NCBI GenBank assembly: GCA_003818205.1
Contig: RPRQ01000001.1
Coordinates: forward strand, 1-64,000
Direction: 5' to 3'
DNA length: 64,000 nucleotides
Source: Bacteroidales bacterium
GTDB lineage: Bacteria; Bacteroidota; Bacteroidia; Bacteroidales; Tenuifilaceae
The notes beneath the pieces are model-generated. The model saw only the letters and a program-made list of their open reading frames with translations, was not told the DNA's origin and ran no database searches. A program made the translations under genes and the position numbers. This document shows, one piece after another, positions 1-8,489 of the stretch (position 1 is its first letter; each line of letters begins with the position of its first letter).

Positions 1-741
1 AAAACTTCAAGTCCATTTGCAGTTAATTTAAATACAGGGGTTGTAACAGTTAATAATTCTACATTGCTGGATTATGAAACTATTCACTCTTATACAGTAA
101 CCATTAGAGTTTCTGATGGAATTCATTCTGCTGATGGGGTGTTTACAATCAATTTAAATAATTTAAATGACAACTCACCTGTTGTTACAGATGCTACATT
201 TGCAATAGATGAAAACAGTGCAAATAGTACAGCAGTTGGAACTGTTGTTGCAACTGATGCCGATGGAACATTAAATAGTCTGACCTATTCTATCACTTCA
301 GGGAACACGAATAATGCATTTGCCATTAATTCAGCAACTGGTGCAATAACCATAAATAAAACTGAAGAGATTAACTTTGAAGTGACTCCAGTATTCAACC
401 TTACGGTAACAGCTTCGGATGGTACTCTTTCAGGTAATGCCAATGTAAGAATCAACCTTAATGATGTTGTTGAAACAGGTATTGATGATAATAAATCCTT
501 TAGCATCAAGGTTTATCCTAACCCTGCTGTTGATATGGTAAGCGTATCCTTAGATCACCTATCGACAGGCTCATATACAATAGAGGTTCTGAGCATTATA
601 GGTAATAAGGTGTATCAAAGAGAAGTAAATACTCCTTTTGAGATACAGATTATTGATTTAACAGGATTTGCAGAAGGTATTTACTTTGTTAAGGCGTACA
701 ACAAGCAATTTTCATTTACTGAAAGGCTTGTTATTCATTAG
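1..741 (+). CDS. Secreted cadherin-repeat protein with type IX secretion signal, 3' part only
   Basis: The reading frame is open from the first base, so the start lies outside the window; 246 codons are visible. It holds the end of one cadherin-like repeat (LDYE motif near the start, then a VSDG strand end) and one complete repeat of about 95 residues with IDENSA, DADG, LTYSI and TGAI motifs. The last 80 residues form a type IX secretion C-terminal sorting domain: YPNPAVD near its start, a GNKVY strand and a GIYFVKA strand near the end. Such proteins cross the outer membrane by the T9SS and are anchored or released. The repeats suggest an adhesin or a large cell-surface protein. A strong terminator follows directly. 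The family call is firm; the ligand cannot be told. Confidence 0.9.
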   Translation, partial: KTSSPFAVNLNTGVVTVNNSTLLDYETIHSYTVTIRVSDGIHSADGVFTINLNNLNDNSPVVTDATFAIDENSANSTAVGTVVATDADGTLNSLTYSITSGNTNNAFAINSATGAITINKTEEINFEVTPVFNLTVTASDGTLSGNANVRINLNDVVETGIDDNKSFSIKVYPNPAVDMVSVSLDHLSTGSYTIEVLSIIGNKVYQREVNTPFEIQIIDLTGFAEGIYFVKAYNKQFSFTERLVIH

Positions 742-760
742 TAGTTCCAATTAAAGAATT

Positions 761-806
761 AAAATCGGCTAACCTCAATACATATAGTAGGTTAGCCGAT
801 TTTTTA
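761..806 (+). terminator. Rho-independent terminator of the cadherin/T9SS gene
   Basis: A perfect 15-bp inverted repeat (AAAATCGGCTAACCT at 761-775 with its complement at 789-803) encloses a 13-base loop and runs into a T tract. It begins 20 bp after the stop codon of the preceding gene. Because the stem starts with A and ends with T it could also work on the other strand, but no leftward gene ends here. Confidence 0.9.
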
Positions 807-1000
807 TCTGCATATAGATACCTCGGATTAAGAACGGACGTGAATTCTCATTAACCTACTTTGTCCAATCGCTCTTTCTCTGGTACGTTTCACCCCTCAA
901 TTATTTACCGTTGGGTAATATATATTTCATATCATGGTCATTCACAGGCCATATTTGCATTGATATGTAAACTAAAAACAACGATAATAATTGATTAGCG

Positions 1001-1768
1001 ATGAAAAAACTTTATACCTATAACTTTATCTCCCGAATCCTCTTTTTACTTCTTGTTCCTACAATTTTCAGAGCGTTAGGGTTTGCTTTTATCTGGCACT
1101 CCATATTTTTCGGGGCAATAACGATTGTGGTAATAATTTGGGGTACTATAATTCTTATTTCCCCTCTTTTGGGGAGGGTTGGTTGCGGTTGGATTTGTTT
1201 TATGGGAACTATTCAGGATTTAACGAGTACTGTATCACTCTTTAAGATTAAATGGAATAAGCCAAAACGGTGGATAAGGGTTCTTAATATTTTAATATTT
1301 TTTACCACTGCATTTATCTTTCTCTTTATTCGTTTCGACAAAGGCTTAGTAAAAGGAATTGAATTCGCTCCATGGTTTTTAGACATGGATTTTAATGCAC
1401 ACTATAAGCATGTATGGATTTACGATACATTTGGAGCAGTTCTTCTCGGATTACTTTTGGAGCGACGTTGGGCTTGCAGAAATTTATGTTTTATGGGTGC
1501 TTTATGTGCAGCAGGTGCTTCATATTCAAGGCTAATTCCTGTTGTCGATAAATCGAAATGCAATAATTGTGGGAAGTGTGAGGCAGACTGCCTTGTTCGA
1601 ATCCCAATTAAAGAATATATTGCTAATAATCAGGGTTTAGTAACGAGTTCTGAATGTTTGGTTTGCGGTAAATGTGTCGAAAGTTGTAATAAAAAGGCAT
1701 TAAAGATTAAATTTGTGTGGAATCGTAAGAATTATATTCAGGAATCAATCGATAAAATTACTCTATAG
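1001..1768 (+). CDS. Membrane-bound 4Fe-4S protein of the NapH/CcoG type
   Basis: This 255-residue protein has about four hydrophobic segments (roughly 10-30, 37-57, 93-112 and 139-153) and Cys motifs typical of NapH/NosR/CcoG-like membrane ferredoxins: a C-G-W-x-C motif (Cys62, Cys66), a second C-x3-C (Cys159, Cys163), then two classical 4Fe-4S motifs (Cys187, 190, 193, 197 and Cys219, 222, 225, 229). Family members pass electrons between quinols and periplasmic or cytoplasmic partners. The gene ends 21 bp before a LytS-type kinase and a LytTR regulator on the same strand, so the three probably form an operon in which it could supply a redox signal or be a regulated output. No oxidoreductase partner is adjacent, so its electron acceptor is unknown. 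Confidence 0.75.
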   Translation: MKKLYTYNFISRILFLLLVPTIFRALGFAFIWHSIFFGAITIVVIIWGTIILISPLLGRVGCGWICFMGTIQDLTSTVSLFKIKWNKPKRWIRVLNILIFFTTAFIFLFIRFDKGLVKGIEFAPWFLDMDFNAHYKHVWIYDTFGAVLLGLLLERRWACRNLCFMGALCAAGASYSRLIPVVDKSKCNNCGKCEADCLVRIPIKEYIANNQGLVTSSECLVCGKCVESCNKKALKIKFVWNRKNYIQESIDKITL

Positions 1769-1789
1769 TATCTAAGAAAGACTGAAATT

Positions 1790-2845
1790 ATGCAACCTTA
1801 CTGGGTAAAACGAAAGGATATTAAATTATTCAGAATAAGTGTATGGAATATAATCATACCCTTAACCATTGGGTCTGTAATTACATTAATTGCCTATCCT
1901 CAAGCCATTTTATCGATTAGTTCAATGATATTCATAGCCTTTTATTCATTGTCAATCGGAGTACCCTCGATGAAAATTTATGAATATGTTGAATGGAAGC
2001 TAGAAAAGTATATTCCTTGGCTAAAGAAACCTTTATTACGGTTTGTTATTTCTATTATTGTTGAAGTTTTTGTCGGGATTTTAATTCTAATTCCAATTAA
2101 CTTTTTGTTTTATATTGTAATTAAGGGAAAGGGAATAGACGATTTGTATTCAACAACATTTGAAGCCAGTAAGTATGTTATTGTTTTAACTTTTCTTGGT
2201 GTTTTATTAATAAATACAATCGCTTTTTTCCGGAACTGGCGACAATCGGCTATTAATGAGGAGGTATTAAAGAGAGAGAAATTGGCGATTGAGTATGAAG
2301 CGCTGAAGAACCAGATTAATCCGCATTTTCTTTTTAATAATCTAACGGCCCTAACCGCTTTAGTGCGTAAGGATCAGGATAAGGCGGTTACCTTTATTCA
2401 GGAGCTATCCAATACATTTCGATATGTACTTGAAAGTCGTGATATTGAAGTTATTGAATTGGAGAAAGAACGCATTCTTCTTAAATCGATTTCCTATCTA
2501 TATCATCTTCGGCACGAGGATAGCCTAATAATCATTATCAATTTAACCGATACAAAGGGTAAGTTTATTATTCCAATGGCATTGCAGATGTTGGTTGAGA
2601 ACGCCATTAAGCATAATACGGTTTCCGCCTCTAAACCATTATCTATTGAAATAGTTGAGCAGGATGGTTATATCGTTGTTCGAAATAATTATCAACCCAA
2701 AATGACTAAAATTGCTTCGAGCAGAATTGGGTTGAAGAACATCCAGTCACGTTATGAGTATTTTACCCAAAAGCAGATGATTGTTGAATGTGACGATGAT
2801 TTTTTTACAGTAAAACTTCCATTACTTGTTAAGGAGCAATGTTAA
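1790..2845 (+). CDS. LytS/YehU-type sensor histidine kinase
   Basis: This 351-residue kinase has four predicted membrane helices in the first 150 residues, then a short coiled stretch and a His_kinase (PF06580) domain with the characteristic NPHFLFNN motif that carries the phospho-accepting His. The ATPase part follows, with VENAIKHN as the N box and GLKN as the G box. No separate extracellular sensor domain is present, so the signal is probably sensed in the membrane or passed by a partner. It overlaps the next gene, a LytTR response regulator, by 7 bp, which makes a cognate pair very likely. The preceding membrane ferredoxin is a candidate signal source. Confidence 0.88.
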   Translation: MQPYWVKRKDIKLFRISVWNIIIPLTIGSVITLIAYPQAILSISSMIFIAFYSLSIGVPSMKIYEYVEWKLEKYIPWLKKPLLRFVISIIVEVFVGILILIPINFLFYIVIKGKGIDDLYSTTFEASKYVIVLTFLGVLLINTIAFFRNWRQSAINEEVLKREKLAIEYEALKNQINPHFLFNNLTALTALVRKDQDKAVTFIQELSNTFRYVLESRDIEVIELEKERILLKSISYLYHLRHEDSLIIIINLTDTKGKFIIPMALQMLVENAIKHNTVSASKPLSIEIVEQDGYIVVRNNYQPKMTKIASSRIGLKNIQSRYEYFTQKQMIVECDDDFFTVKLPLLVKEQC

Positions 2846-3612
2846 AAGCGCTGATAGTTGAAGACGAAAAGCTTGCTGCTGAGCACCTCGTAACGTTGAT
2901 AAACCGGGTTGATCCCGATATTGAAGTATTAGCTATTATTGATTCTATAGAGGGTGCAGTTAAATGGTTGAAAACGAACACTTTGCCCGATTTAATATTC
3001 CTTGATATTCAATTATCCGATGGGTTAAGCTTCGAAATTTTTAGCTATGCTGACGTTAGCTGCCCTGTTATTTTTACCACAGCCTATGAGGAGTATGCTT
3101 TAAAAGCCTTTAAGGTGAATAGCATTGATTATCTTCTCAAACCGATACGGTTAGAGGACTTATCCTTTGCAATCGAAAAGTACAAGGCAATACTCAATAA
3201 GGTCAATACGCAACCCGATGAGCAATCATTCAAGTACAAGGTTGACCAAATGATGAGGATGATGACCAATAGCTTTAAGAACAGGTTTATTGTTAGCGTA
3301 GGGCTTCATCTAAGATCCGTTGAAACCGATAAGGTCAATTGCTTTTATAGCTTAGGGAAGGGTACTTTTCTCCTTGAGGAGAATGGAAAATCGTACGATA
3401 TCGACTACTCGTTGGAGCAGCTCGAAAAGCTACTCGACCCACAAATTTTTTTCAGGGTTAGCCGTCAGTACATCGTCAATATTAGCGCAATAAAGGACAT
3501 AATCGTTTACTCAGGACGGAGGTATAAATTGAAAATTGCAAACTTCAATGATGAGGATGTACTTGTAAGCCGGAGCAGAATCAACGAGTTTAGAGTATGG
3601 CTCGATCGATAA
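2839..3612 (+). CDS. LytTR-family response regulator
   Basis: The 257-residue protein has an N-terminal receiver domain (VEDEK acidic pair, phospho-acceptor Asp in LIFLDIQLSDG, Thr in FTTAYEEYA, Lys in LLKPI) and a C-terminal LytTR DNA-binding domain ending in the typical FRVSRQYIVN and SRSRINEF segments. The Asp-Ile-Gln phosphorylation site is intact. It overlaps the LytS-type kinase upstream by 7 bp, so translation is probably coupled. Its stop codon lies only two bases from the stop of the convergent gene, leaving no room for a separate terminator between them. Confidence 0.9.
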   Translation: MLKALIVEDEKLAAEHLVTLINRVDPDIEVLAIIDSIEGAVKWLKTNTLPDLIFLDIQLSDGLSFEIFSYADVSCPVIFTTAYEEYALKAFKVNSIDYLLKPIRLEDLSFAIEKYKAILNKVNTQPDEQSFKYKVDQMMRMMTNSFKNRFIVSVGLHLRSVETDKVNCFYSLGKGTFLLEENGKSYDIDYSLEQLEKLLDPQIFFRVSRQYIVNISAIKDIIVYSGRRYKLKIANFNDEDVLVSRSRINEFRVWLDR

Positions 3613-3614
3613 AC

Positions 3615-4004
3615 CTATTTCTTCATCTCGGCTAAAACGTAAACGATATACTTATCGCCTTTCTGCACAACCGATTTTTTTATGATCGAAACCCCTTTCA
3701 GCTTGGCTTCAACAATTGTACGTTGAATTATTTGTTCATTATCTTGCCCTGATACTGTCTTTGTTTTGTTTTTTAGCTCCTTCTTTTTGGGCTTATTTAC
3801 CTGCTCTGCAAGTTTTAGGTTTGCATTCATCGTTGCTTTCTTCTCAGCTATGTCTAAATAGGCTGAAATACCTTCGCCTGCACCATAAAATTTCCTCGAT
3901 GAGGTAGGAGGGTTGCTAAACCAATTTGGAATAGTATCTGTTGATTCTTGGGCAACAGTGCTCATTGTTGTGAGCAGAAAAGTAATTATAAGTATCTTTT
4001 TCAT
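3615..4004 (-). CDS. Small exported LPP20-like protein
   Basis: I place the start at the Met that opens a good signal peptide (MKKILIITFLLTTMSTVAQ), giving 129 residues; an in-frame Met six codons upstream would spoil that signal. The mature part has IPNWFSNPP and FYGAGEGIS followed by a helix rich in Ala and Lys (AEKKATMNAN), which is the layout of LPP20-type envelope proteins. It then has a Lys-rich stretch and a final strand with YIVYVLAEM. No lipobox Cys is present, so it would be periplasmic rather than a lipoprotein. The function is unknown; the family call rests on the motif pattern alone. Confidence 0.6.
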   Translation of the reverse strand: MKKILIITFLLTTMSTVAQESTDTIPNWFSNPPTSSRKFYGAGEGISAYLDIAEKKATMNANLKLAEQVNKPKKKELKNKTKTVSGQDNEQIIQRTIVEAKLKGVSIIKKSVVQKGDKYIVYVLAEMKK

Positions 4005-4090
4005 GACGTTAGTCTTTATCAATCAAATATACGTCATTACTACAATTATTAAACCAAAAATAGTTGAGATAATCTATTGCGATAGTAAGT

Positions 4091-4307
4091 TAACGTGAGT
4101 TCGATTTAAGAAATGGTAGTAATACTCTAAATTGTAATTTGTTACAAGTTTATCATTTGGTATTGGAATGATGGAATAGTGGAATAATGGGTTTTTTTCT
4201 AACTTTTTTCTTCCAATATTCCATTTTTCCATCATTCCATTTCTCCCTTCAAAGCAAAATACTGATAACATAACACTTAAATTGTTTCTTACATCGAACT
4301 GACGTTA
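4091..4307. repeat. Short element with TAACGTGAGTTCGAT inverted ends, copy A
   Basis: The 217-bp segment begins TAACGTGAGTTCGAT and ends with the near-complement ATCGAACTGACGTTA, one mismatch in 15. Its core holds a long hairpin with arms GGAATGATGGAA and TTCCATCATTCC around a T-rich loop. Related copies lie at 37627-37974 and from 63876 past the window end. It carries no credible gene. It looks like a small non-autonomous (MITE-like) element; no clear target duplication is visible. Confidence 0.7.
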
Positions 4308-4413
4308 AGTTATTATTTTTTCGCTTTTCCCAACTTTTTTGTAGAGCATTTGTGAAAAATTTAACTTCTGAGTTCTTGATATTGATACTTCATTATTATT
4401 CATTTTTTTTCAC

Positions 4414-4696
4414 TACTGACCGACTAAAATACTATACAATTCATGAAATACTTGATATTACTACATTCTATGTATAGGTCGCCCCTGCCTACCCTGTCTA
4501 CCGGCAGGCAGGCGGCAGGCAGGCCTAATGGGGCTTGAATTTGATTTTTCTCTAATTACTACAAATAGGTCGTCGCTATGCGACTATAGAAAAGCAGCAT
4601 CGCTGCGAACTATTTGTAGAATAGGTGATTACATTTTAGCGAGAAGCAGCATCGCTGCGACCTATTGATTTTAGATTTTTTTCTCGGTTAATAATG
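4414..4696. repeat. Structured 240-bp dispersed repeat, copy 1, with a 40-bp insertion
   Basis: This segment matches 31021-31261 almost throughout: ACTGACCGACTAAAAT at the start, ATGTATAGGTC, a perfect 10-bp stem CTACAAATAG/CTATTTGTAG (4559-4568 with 4610-4619), two copies of AGCAGCATCGCTGCGA, and TCTCGGTTAATAATG at the end. Without the 40-bp palindromic insertion at 4486-4525 it is 243 bp, against 241 bp for the other copy. It has no coding sense and may be a mobile structured repeat or encode an RNA. Confidence 0.75.
4486..4525. repeat. GGCAGGCAGG-type palindromic repeat inserted in the structured repeat
   Basis: Forty bases made of TGCCTACC and its complement GGCAGGCAGG interrupt the CCCC|TAATGGGG stem that is uninterrupted in the second copy of the surrounding repeat. 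The same palindromic word occurs near 18457, 31347, 37771, 51096 and 57941. Confidence 0.75.
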
Positions 4697-4753
4697 ATTT
4701 TTTTTTAAAAATCGGTTATTTCAATTATGAGTCTATTAGGTTCTGGCTTTATC

Positions 4754-5980
4754 TTACAAAAATTTCTCGAATGCATTAATTAATGCGCCAACCTCTTCAA
4801 GAGTATTGTAATGAACTAAACTTACCCTTACTACACCATCCTTTTGGATTAGCTCAGTATCTTCAATTATCTTTTTTGCATAGAAGTCACCATACCTAAT
4901 TCCAATATTATAGGCATCAACCTTTTCAACTATCTCGGAACTCTTATATTTGTTGTGAATAAATGAAATTGTAGGTACTCGTTTATCCTTAGCGCCATTC
5001 CGACAACCAATGATATGAACCTCTTTTTTAGTGTTTAAATAGTCTAAAAGTTTAGCTGCTAATTCTTGCTCTTGACTAGCAATTAGATCATAACTTTTTT
5101 GATATTTCTCACGAATTGGTATTGCCTTATCATTCACATAATGGTAGTCGTGAATAAGTTCAATATATTCGGGTATTGCTTGCAGGCTATACGTTAATTC
5201 AAAGTTAAAGTTTCCAGGTTGAAACTTATATGGAACATCTTCTTTTGTTATAAAGTAGTGGTTGAAACCATCCATTTCTCTTAATAAGTTTAATCGACCA
5301 TACATTATCCCCATATGTGGGCCAAAAGTTTTGTAGGTGCTGAACACATAAAAGTCAACATCAAACATTTGAACATCAACTAATCGATGCGGGGCATAAG
5401 CAACTCCATCAACGCAGAGATAAGCTCCCGTATCATGGACTAACTTTGCAACCTCTCTAATTGGATTAATAGTTCCTAGAATATTAGAGGCATGAACCAT
5501 TGCCACTAGTTTAGTCTTGCTTGATAGTAATTTGCTAAGTTGCTCTAATTCGAATTCAAGAGTTTGAGGATTTACTTTCCAAATCTTTACAATTATTCCT
5601 TTCTCCTTTAGATCATTCCAGCATGAAACATTGGCTTCATGTTCGGAGTTGGTAACGATTACTTCATCTCCCGATTTCCAATTCTTGCTTATGCAAATGC
5701 TTAGAATTCTGAGAAGCAGTGTTGATGAGTGGCCAATAATAATCTCTTTTGGGCTTTTCGCATTGATAAACGTAGCTAGTTTTTCACTTACATCAGATAG
5801 CTTCTTACCTGCATTTGCCGATACTTCGTACGATGCTCCAAGCTGAACATTGTAATTTAGAAAATATTCTCTTATTCTATCGATAACTGTTCCTAGAACT
5901 TGTGATCCACCTGCATTATCCATGAACGTAAAATTGTTGCTAAGTGCAGGAAATTGGTTTCTGACAAAGGAAATATCCAT
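4754..5980 (-). CDS. Cysteine-desulfurase-like PLP enzyme (VC1184 family)
   Basis: This 408-residue class V aminotransferase-fold protein begins with the FPALSNNFTFMDNAGGSQV pattern seen in the VC1184 (TIGR01976) group of desulfurase-like proteins. It shows the H-x-A-N region, the cofactor Asp in CVDGVAYAPH, and the PLP lysine in TYKTFGPH. Relatives (SufS, CsdA) remove sulfur from cysteine, but this subgroup has no proven substrate, and I do not see a clear catalytic Cys loop in the last 100 residues. No SufE or IscU partner is next to it. An IS4-type element sits about 40 bp upstream of the start in the same direction and may have replaced or supplied its promoter. Confidence 0.8.
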   Translation of the reverse strand: MDISFVRNQFPALSNNFTFMDNAGGSQVLGTVIDRIREYFLNYNVQLGASYEVSANAGKKLSDVSEKLATFINAKSPKEIIIGHSSTLLLRILSICISKNWKSGDEVIVTNSEHEANVSCWNDLKEKGIIVKIWKVNPQTLEFELEQLSKLLSSKTKLVAMVHASNILGTINPIREVAKLVHDTGAYLCVDGVAYAPHRLVDVQMFDVDFYVFSTYKTFGPHMGIMYGRLNLLREMDGFNHYFITKEDVPYKFQPGNFNFELTYSLQAIPEYIELIHDYHYVNDKAIPIREKYQKSYDLIASQEQELAAKLLDYLNTKKEVHIIGCRNGAKDKRVPTISFIHNKYKSSEIVEKVDAYNIGIRYGDFYAKKIIEDTELIQKDGVVRVSLVHYNTLEEVGALINAFEKFL

Positions 5981-6020
5981 AGGGTTTAATTATTTAGATT
6001 ACTAACATTTGTAAATTGAT

Positions 6021-7333
6021 ATTGGATATCATGACTGTCCACTTAGATTAAATTGAGTGACAGTTGGTTATAATTAAGTTCTTTGACGTCATTGTAATCT
6101 ATATTTGTAAATAGTTCTTTTACAGGGGTTTTATCCAGCAGAGATATTCCTAAAACTTGTAATATTTCGTATGTTGAACGACCGATTCTAAGGTCATTCC
6201 CAACTATTGCGACTAAACAATACGTGATGATTGCGGTATATATTTGGATTCGAACAGCATTCTCAGAGTTCCCCCAAAAGGATTTTATTTTAAGGTGTTG
6301 TTTTATCCATTTGAAAAATAGTTCTACCTGCCAACGATTCTTGTAAAGTAGCGCTATTTCCTCTGCTGTAAGCGACATGTTGTTAGTCAAGAACACAAAA
6401 GTTCGGTTCATTTCGCTATCGTAGTATTTCACTTTACGCAATTTATCTGGATAATTTTTTGAAACATAAAACCCTGTCAGTTTACCAATTTGGTCACTTT
6501 GTACCCCAGTTGATTTATCAACCCTTTGAGAGTAGATTCTTTTAAACTGAAGGTTTGACCTCGCTCTGACAACAAAATATGCAGAAAGAAGCGTTATTTT
6601 ATACAATCGAGTATAGTCAACATAACCCCGGTCAAAAATGTAGTAAGCATTGCACTCATAGGGAATATAGTCCATTGCATTAACATCATTAACTGTTGCT
6701 GCTGTAATGTGGATGAATGCAGGTATTTGGGTTGTAATGTCATAAAGTGTATGAAGTTTTATGCCTCCTTTGGCTTTACGAAATTTTGCCCACCAAAACA
6801 CATTCAGGCACAAATCAATGGTCGAAGAATCAAAAGCGTATACTTTCCCTTTAATTTCAAAACTCTCATTTTTCAGTTTGTTTCTGGCAACATCAATGAG
6901 GTAATAGGCAAAGTCTTCGAAGATTTTACTGTTGCGACTTTCATTGGCTTTGGAAAGATTACTTCTGGTAACGCTTTTTCCAAAGCCTAAGTGGTAAGTC
7001 TTTCGGTTGTGCGCTTCAATGGCTACTATCAAATCCCGAAGGCTATCCCGACTGGTGAGTTGCCCGAAAACCATGCACAGCATTTGATTCCAGCAACTAA
7101 AATGTCGAACCTTTTTGTCTCCAGAATAGCGAGTCACAATGCAATCGAAAACTCTTTTGGGCAGAAAATCTGTCAGTTGAGTAAAAACATACTTGCCTTG
7201 ATTCATGAAATAACATTTCCACGAATTAAAGCATTTCAAATCGACACGTAACCAAAAAACGCTACAAGTATAGATTTTACAATGATTTCAAAGAACACAT
7301 TTTAATTTATAGTGGACACTAATGATTGGATAT
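6021..7333 (-). mobile_element. IS4-family insertion sequence with 9-bp target duplication
   Basis: The element runs from 6030 to 7324 (1295 bp). Its ends are imperfect inverted repeats of about 27 bp sharing TGTCCACT: CATGACTGTCCACT on the left and, read inward, CATTAGTGTCCACT on the right. Both sides are flanked by the direct repeat ATTGGATAT (6021-6029 and 7325-7333), a 9-bp target duplication. One transposase gene fills it. Intact ends, intact duplication and an intact gene point to a recent and possibly still active insertion. Confidence 0.88.
6043..7206 (-). CDS. IS4-family transposase (DUF4372 plus DDE domain)
   Basis: The usual start for this family is MNQGKYVFTQL, giving 387 residues; an upstream in-frame Met would add 11. 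The N-terminal part (FLPKRVFDCIV, HFSCWNQMLCMVFGQL, SLRDLI) is the DUF4372 domain common to Bacteroidetes IS4 elements. The RNase H-like core has the first Asp in AFDSSTIDLCL, the second in IFDRGYVDY and the Glu in WQVELFFKWIKQHLKI. All three catalytic acids are present and the frame is uninterrupted, so the enzyme should be functional. Confidence 0.93.
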   Translation of the reverse strand: MNQGKYVFTQLTDFLPKRVFDCIVTRYSGDKKVRHFSCWNQMLCMVFGQLTSRDSLRDLIVAIEAHNRKTYHLGFGKSVTRSNLSKANESRNSKIFEDFAYYLIDVARNKLKNESFEIKGKVYAFDSSTIDLCLNVFWWAKFRKAKGGIKLHTLYDITTQIPAFIHITAATVNDVNAMDYIPYECNAYYIFDRGYVDYTRLYKITLLSAYFVVRARSNLQFKRIYSQRVDKSTGVQSDQIGKLTGFYVSKNYPDKLRKVKYYDSEMNRTFVFLTNNMSLTAEEIALLYKNRWQVELFFKWIKQHLKIKSFWGNSENAVRIQIYTAIITYCLVAIVGNDLRIGRSTYEILQVLGISLLDKTPVKELFTNIDYNDVKELNYNQLSLNLI

Positions 7334-7384
7334 ATTGTTTGAAATATATTTTGATTGAACTTTTTATTGTGTTTTAGAAGAAGA

Positions 7385-7663
7385 TTAGGATTTAATTTTT
7401 TGGGTTAAACTGTAAAAGTCGTTAAGTTCATTTTTCCTATTACTATCCAAATTATGCCACCTTATTCCTTGAATTGCCCCTTCCAAGGCAAAGAGCATAT
7501 TAATACAAGCACCGCAATCAATAACTTTTATTCTTGCAAAGGCATTCTCGCTACCAATTGATTTTAGCTGGTTCGGGGTTTCAATACCAACCTGTATTAA
7601 TTTTTCAACTAAGTTTTTACCGATATTCGGAAGGCTTGATAGTTCATTGCTCGATGTATCCAT
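7385..7663 (-). CDS. TfoX C-terminal-domain protein
   Basis: The 92-residue protein has a helix-hairpin-helix pattern at its start (LSSLPNIGKNLVEKLIQVGI) and the GSENAFARI and LFALEGAIQGIRW segments of the TfoX/Sxy C-terminal domain. In gamma-proteobacteria full-length Sxy activates competence genes, but stand-alone C-terminal domains like this are widespread in Bacteroidetes with no known role. It lies 33 bp downstream of an unknown gene on the same strand and is probably co-transcribed with it. The IS4 element begins about 60 bp beyond its stop codon. Confidence 0.8.
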   Translation of the reverse strand: MDTSSNELSSLPNIGKNLVEKLIQVGIETPNQLKSIGSENAFARIKVIDCGACINMLFALEGAIQGIRWHNLDSNRKNELNDFYSLTQKIKS

Positions 7664-7696
7664 ATTTTAATATTTTTATCGGTTGATTGCTTTCTA

Positions 7697-8296
7697 TTAT
7701 CTAGCCATTTCCTTGATGTCCTCAAAATCATCCATTACCTTCTTAATCATTAACAACCGTTGGTTAATGTTGATTAATCGTACCCGAAAATTCATATTCT
7801 TTAGTATATCTATCTCCTCATCGGTTAGATTGGAGTACTTTTTCATCACCTCAATTTTTATCACAACAAATGAAATGGCCTGCAAAACATTCTCGTAAAC
7901 AAACCGATTCTTGATTTTAACATCATCGCCTTTTACGGTTGTTTTCACCAATTCTTGACCTTTATTCTCAACCTTACCCTTTTTCCTCAATTTGTCGTAT
8001 AGCTCAGTATTGGGATTATCCGTTGATTTATAGAATACACTCTCAGAGATTTCGGTTTGCAATAGCTTCAGAATAGTCTTTACTTTTACATCATTTGCCT
8101 TAATATTGCTGTATCTATCGAAATTTATGGTTTTTAAAACCTCTAAATTATTAAGAACCTCTATGTAGAGTAACCGAAGATATGCGGTTGTATCCTGCTT
8201 TATTTTCTGATATTTTTCAAATTTTTGGATTACAGTATCTACTAGGTCAACTGCTTTACTGCCAATCCCTAATCCTGCGTCAATGGGTTCAAACAT
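7697..8296 (-). CDS. Hypothetical helical cytoplasmic protein
   Basis: I do not recognise this 199-residue protein. It has no signal peptide or membrane segment and is predicted to be mostly helical, rich in Lys, Asn and Ile, with a Lys/Gly-rich linker near residues 100-125. It starts with a Gly-rich stretch (DAGLGIGSKAVDLVDT) that could be a short amphipathic segment. The gene has normal local codon use and is followed at 33 bp by the TfoX-like gene, which suggests joint expression. Nothing in the sequence points to a catalytic role. Confidence 0.6.
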   Translation of the reverse strand: MFEPIDAGLGIGSKAVDLVDTVIQKFEKYQKIKQDTTAYLRLLYIEVLNNLEVLKTINFDRYSNIKANDVKVKTILKLLQTEISESVFYKSTDNPNTELYDKLRKKGKVENKGQELVKTTVKGDDVKIKNRFVYENVLQAISFVVIKIEVMKKYSNLTDEEIDILKNMNFRVRLININQRLLMIKKVMDDFEDIKEMAR

Positions 8297-8441
8297 AACA
8301 AATTATTCAAAGTTATAATTTACGAAATGCGATTAATCAAAGTTAATAAATAATTGGTAAATAATGATTTGGATGAACTACCAAAAAATGAGTGAGAGAA
8401 TGAAAACTATCCAATACTTTTTCTAGAATAGTTTTAAAATA

Positions 8442-8469
8442 AAAACAGCCTAGATTGCTAGGCTGTTTT
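8442..8469 (-). terminator. Bidirectional terminator hairpin
   Basis: A perfect 12-bp stem (AAAACAGCCTAG with CTAGGCTGTTTT) encloses a four-base loop. It sits 20 bp after the stop of the leftward M14 peptidase gene, with a run of T on the leftward transcript. The symmetric A and T tracts would also allow it to act rightward. Confidence 0.85.
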
Positions 8470-8489
8470 AGTATTTAAGAGATGTTTAA

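Noticed and set aside
4559-4665. Possible CRISPR-like repeats (AGCAGCATCGCTGCGA twice)
   Set aside because: Only two units within a larger dispersed repeat that recurs at 31 kb; no regular spacers and no cas genes.
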